From Brevundimonas vesicularis (GTDB lineage Bacteria; Pseudomonadota; Alphaproteobacteria; Caulobacterales; Caulobacteraceae): DNA of 64,000 nt. Below, piece after piece: positions 61,718 through 64,000 of this stretch. The position numbers and the translations under genes were made by a program. Position 1 is the first letter of the stretch, and each line of letters opens with the position of its first letter. Under the pieces are notes generated by a model, which was not told where the DNA came from, did not search any database, and was given only the letters and a program-made list of their open reading frames with translations. The stretch is taken from the NCBI RefSeq assembly GCF_014204545.1, contig NZ_JACHLJ010000002.1, positions 558,001 through 622,000 on the forward strand, read 5' to 3'.

Positions 61718-62527
61718 ATGAGTTCATCCGCAGCCGCCGCCGCCCCTGGGCTAGTCCTGGCGCGTGACGTGTCGAAGACCTTCGGATCGCGAAAGGCGCT
61801 GGACGGCGTCTCGATTTCCGTGGCCTCCGGCGAAATGGTCGCCCTGATCGGTCCGTCCGGTTCGGGCAAGTCCACCCTGCTCCGCTCCATCACCGGCCTG
61901 CAGTCGATCGACGCCGGCGCCGGCACGATCCAGGTGTTCGGCGAGACCGTGCAGAAGGACGGCCGGGTCACCGGCGCCGTGCGCAAGGCGCGCGGCAAGC
62001 TGGGCATGATCTTCCAGCAGTTCAATCTGGTCGGTCGCCTGAGCCTGTTCTCCAACGTCATGCTGGGCGCGCTGGGGCGTCTGCCCGGATGGAAGGGCCT
62101 GCTGGGCCTGTGGCCCCAGGCGGATAAGGACAAGGCCATGGCGGCCCTGCACCGCGTCGGCGTCAGCGACTACGCCGCGCAGCGCGCCAACACGCTCTCC
62201 GGCGGCCAACAGCAGCGCGGCGCCATCGCCCGCGCCATCGTGCAAGGCGCCAAAGCCATTCTGGCCGACGAACCCGTCGCCTCGCTGGACCCTGTGTCGG
62301 CCCGCAAGGTGATGGAACTGCTGGTCGAGCTGAACAAGCGCGACGGCATGGGGGTGATCGTGACCCTGCACCAGGTCGACTACGCCATCCGCTACTGCGA
62401 CCGCGTCATCGCCCTGCAAGGCGGCAAGATCGTCTATGACGGCCCGTCCACGGCGCTGGACCAAAAGCGCCTGATCGAAATCTACGGTCCCGAGTTCGAG
62501 GACGCGTTCTGGGAGACCAAGGCATGA
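61718..62527 (+). CDS. phnC: Phosphonate/phosphite ABC transporter ATPase PhnC
   Basis: The 269-residue ATPase has Walker A GPSGSGKSTLLRSI, Q-loop FQQFNLVGRLSLFSNV, signature LSGGQQQRGAIARAI, Walker B ILADEPVASLDP and switch His in TLHQVDYA; the pattern is that of PhnC. The phnD start overlaps its stop by 4 bases (ATGA), so phnCDE form an operon. No obvious PhoB box is seen before it. No C-P lyase genes are in view, so phosphonate, phosphite or phosphate could be the substrate. Confidence 0.94.
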   Translation: MSSSAAAAAPGLVLARDVSKTFGSRKALDGVSISVASGEMVALIGPSGSGKSTLLRSITGLQSIDAGAGTIQVFGETVQKDGRVTGAVRKARGKLGMIFQQFNLVGRLSLFSNVMLGALGRLPGWKGLLGLWPQADKDKAMAALHRVGVSDYAAQRANTLSGGQQQRGAIARAIVQGAKAILADEPVASLDPVSARKVMELLVELNKRDGMGVIVTLHQVDYAIRYCDRVIALQGGKIVYDGPSTALDQKRLIEIYGPEFEDAFWETKA

Positions 62528-63540
62528 GCCTGTCGCGCATTTCCCCCACCCGCCGCCTGTTCGCTGCGGCCGGCGCCGCCGTCATGATCCTGGGCCTGGC
62601 GGCCTGCGGCGGCGGCGAGGACAAGAAGGCTGCGGGCGGCGCGCCCAGCGAGATCACCTTCTCGATCCTGTCAGCCGAAGGCCAGGCCTCGGCCGGTCCG
62701 CTGTGGCAGCCGCTGCTGGACGACATGTCCAAGGCCATCGGCGTGCCGGTGAAGCCCTACTTCGGTTCGAACTACACCGTTCTGGTCGAGGCCATGCGCG
62801 GCAACCACACCCAGGTGGGCTGGTTCTCGGCCAAGCCTGAGGTCGAGGCCATCGACCGCGCCAAGGCCGAGGTCATCGCCCGCACCGTCAACCGCGAGGG
62901 TCTGGACAGCTATCAGTCGACGCTGATCGTCAAGAAGGGCTCAGGCATCACGCTGGATCAGGTCATGGCGTGCGGCAAGAAGTACAACTTCGGCATCGGC
63001 GACGCCCAGTCGACGTCGGGCACCCTGGCCCCGCTGACCTTCCTGTTCAATCCGCGCGGCGTAGTCCCCAGCCAGTGCTTCAAGACCGTGCGCTCGGCCA
63101 ACCACCAGGCCAACGCCTTCGGCGTGGCGACCGGCGTGATCGACGTGGCGACCTCCAACAGCGTGAACACCGTCTTCATGCGCAAGGAGAACCCGCAGCT
63201 GGCCGGCCAGATCGAGGAAATCTGGACCTCGCCGCCGATCCCCGAAAGCGGCATCGTCGTGCGCGAGGACCTGGATCCTGCGCTGAAAGAAAAGATCCGC
63301 GGCTTCTTCCTGACCTATGGCCAGGGCGAAGGCGCCGAGGCCGAGCGTCAGCGCAAGGTTCTGGCGGACCTGGAATATTCGCGCTTCACCGCCGCCGACG
63401 ACAGCTATCTGGACCCGATCCGCGAAATGATCGCCGACCAGAAACTGGGCGAGGCCCGCGCCAAGGGCGACACGGCCGCCGCCGCCGCCGCCGAGCGCGA
63501 GCTTCAACGCCTGCGCAGCCTGCGTGAGGTCCGGCCTTGA
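62524..63540 (+). CDS. phnD: Phosphonate ABC transporter substrate-binding lipoprotein PhnD
   Basis: The 338-residue protein begins with a lipoprotein signal (lipobox LAAC, cysteine about residue 28) and has the PhnD pattern ITFSILSAEGQASAGPLWQPLLDDMSKAIGVPVKPYFGSNYTVLVEAMRGNHTQVGWFSAKP, with FGIGDAQSTSGTLAPLTFLF in the second lobe. It should bind the ligand in the periplasm. It ends in an Ala/Glu/Arg-rich helix. The stop overlaps the phnE start (TTGA). Confidence 0.94.
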   Translation: MSLSRISPTRRLFAAAGAAVMILGLAACGGGEDKKAAGGAPSEITFSILSAEGQASAGPLWQPLLDDMSKAIGVPVKPYFGSNYTVLVEAMRGNHTQVGWFSAKPEVEAIDRAKAEVIARTVNREGLDSYQSTLIVKKGSGITLDQVMACGKKYNFGIGDAQSTSGTLAPLTFLFNPRGVVPSQCFKTVRSANHQANAFGVATGVIDVATSNSVNTVFMRKENPQLAGQIEEIWTSPPIPESGIVVREDLDPALKEKIRGFFLTYGQGEGAEAERQRKVLADLEYSRFTAADDSYLDPIREMIADQKLGEARAKGDTAAAAAAERELQRLRSLREVRP

Positions 63541-64000
63541 CCGCAGTCGCGTCTCCCGCCGTCGCGATTCCGGCGGCGCCCAAGAAGTCCGCCCTCGCCT
63601 GGGTCGCCGACGTCCTGGTCTGGGGCGGCGTCGCCGCCGTCCTGCTGTACAGCATCGACGCCGTCGATCTGGGCAACATCTCGCGTCTGTTCGCCGGCAA
63701 CGACAGCACCCAGTTGTTCGTCCACGACCTGCTGCGTCCCGACTTCAGCGACTGGAAGATGTTCGTCGCCAAGATGTGGGAGACGGTGCAGATCGCGCTG
63801 TGGGGCACCTTCCTGGCCGTCATCCTTGGCATTCCGCTGGGTCTGGCTGCGGCGCGCAACATCGCGCCCGTCTGGGTCGTGACGCCGGTGCGCTGGATCA
63901 TGAACCTGCTGCGCTCGGTGCCGGATCTGGTGATCGGCCTGCTGTTCGTCACCGCCGTTGGCCTGGGGCCTCTGGCGGGTGTTCTGGCCATCACCCTGAA
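63537..64000 (+). CDS. phnE: Phosphonate ABC transporter permease PhnE (5' part)
   Basis: The frame is open from TTG 63537 to the end of the window (154 codons) and lacks its stop. A membrane helix (about 23-43, LAWVADVLVWGGVAAVLLYSI) is followed by the permease domain start MWETVQIALWGTFLAVILGIPLGLAAARNI and RSVPDLVIGLLFVTAVGLGPLAGVLAIT, which contains the beginning of the EAA-type region of PhnE. TTG is preferred because it overlaps the phnD stop as TTGA. Confidence 0.9.
   Translation, partial: MTAVASPAVAIPAAPKKSALAWVADVLVWGGVAAVLLYSIDAVDLGNISRLFAGNDSTQLFVHDLLRPDFSDWKMFVAKMWETVQIALWGTFLAVILGIPLGLAAARNIAPVWVVTPVRWIMNLLRSVPDLVIGLLFVTAVGLGPLAGVLAITL

Noticed and set aside
1-64000. CRISPR arrays, prophage or insertion-sequence transposases
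   Set aside because: No regularly spaced repeats of 24-40 bases and no transposase, integrase or phage structural proteins were seen on either strand.

Overview
The window is GC-rich chromosomal DNA from an alphaproteobacterium. It is almost certainly a member of the Caulobacteraceae and most like Brevundimonas. The basis is a ChpT-CckA phosphorelay pair, the flagellar order fliQ-fliR-flhB running into cckA, CtrA-type TTAA/N7/TTAAC sites, a RegB-SenC-RegA redox set, a DcaP-type porin and a type III ornithine decarboxylase beside a deoxyhypusine-synthase-like gene. There is no rRNA, CRISPR array, prophage or classical insertion sequence. Coding density is high and gene order looks like stable core chromosome with small palindromic insertions.

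Layout. 1-1.7 kb: 3' end of chpT, a CheY-like receiver, cheR. 1.8-6 kb (minus): fliQ-fliR-flhB and cckA. 6.3-8.1 kb: folE and an acyltransferase. 8.2-17.6 kb: a probable acetate/organic-acid module (MHS-type transporter, transporter-fused hybrid kinase, LuxR-type regulator, porin, acetyl-CoA synthetase) tied together by a shared 12-bp motif. 17.6-24.6 kb: SLC10-like transporter, tRNA-Gly(CCC), TraB/GumN protein, an XRE regulator between two membrane proteins, rmuC, ybaB-recR, a nitroreductase. 24.7-29.8 kb: cytochrome c, kdsB, nudC, SRP RNA and dnaX. 29.8-35 kb: regA, regB, senC, phaZ, a YgjP-type peptidase and an LprI-like protein. 35-41.7 kb: class A PBP, secreted alpha/beta hydrolase, Rieske oxygenase, adenosine kinase, ATP-grasp protein. 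41.8-51.4 kb: chemoreceptor, MarR, nth, amine oxidase, an EmrAB-type efflux operon with its TetR, creatininase-like protein, phasin, and a MarR protein with a histone-H1-like tail. 51.5-57.1 kb: yciB, ftsY, nadE, PhnA-like protein, CobW GTPase. 57.1-64 kb: a DUF559 nuclease inside a palindromic element, the polyamine pair, a DUF2254 protein and phnCDE (phnE runs off the end).

Functional links. CckA passes phosphate to ChpT, which serves the cell-cycle regulator CtrA; CtrA-like sites sit in front of fliQ and the chemoreceptor. The 8-17.6 kb module would sense, import and activate acetate or a related carboxylate. RegBA/SenC links redox state to respiration. ODC plus the DHS-like enzyme would make a homospermidine-type polyamine.

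The less ordinary content is non-coding. A composite repeat of about 53 bp is shared by the folE and ftsY promoters. Five TTGCAC half-sites lie between convergent genes with no obvious target. A family of inverted-repeat elements has one member that carries a DUF559 nuclease gene while another with the same ends is empty.
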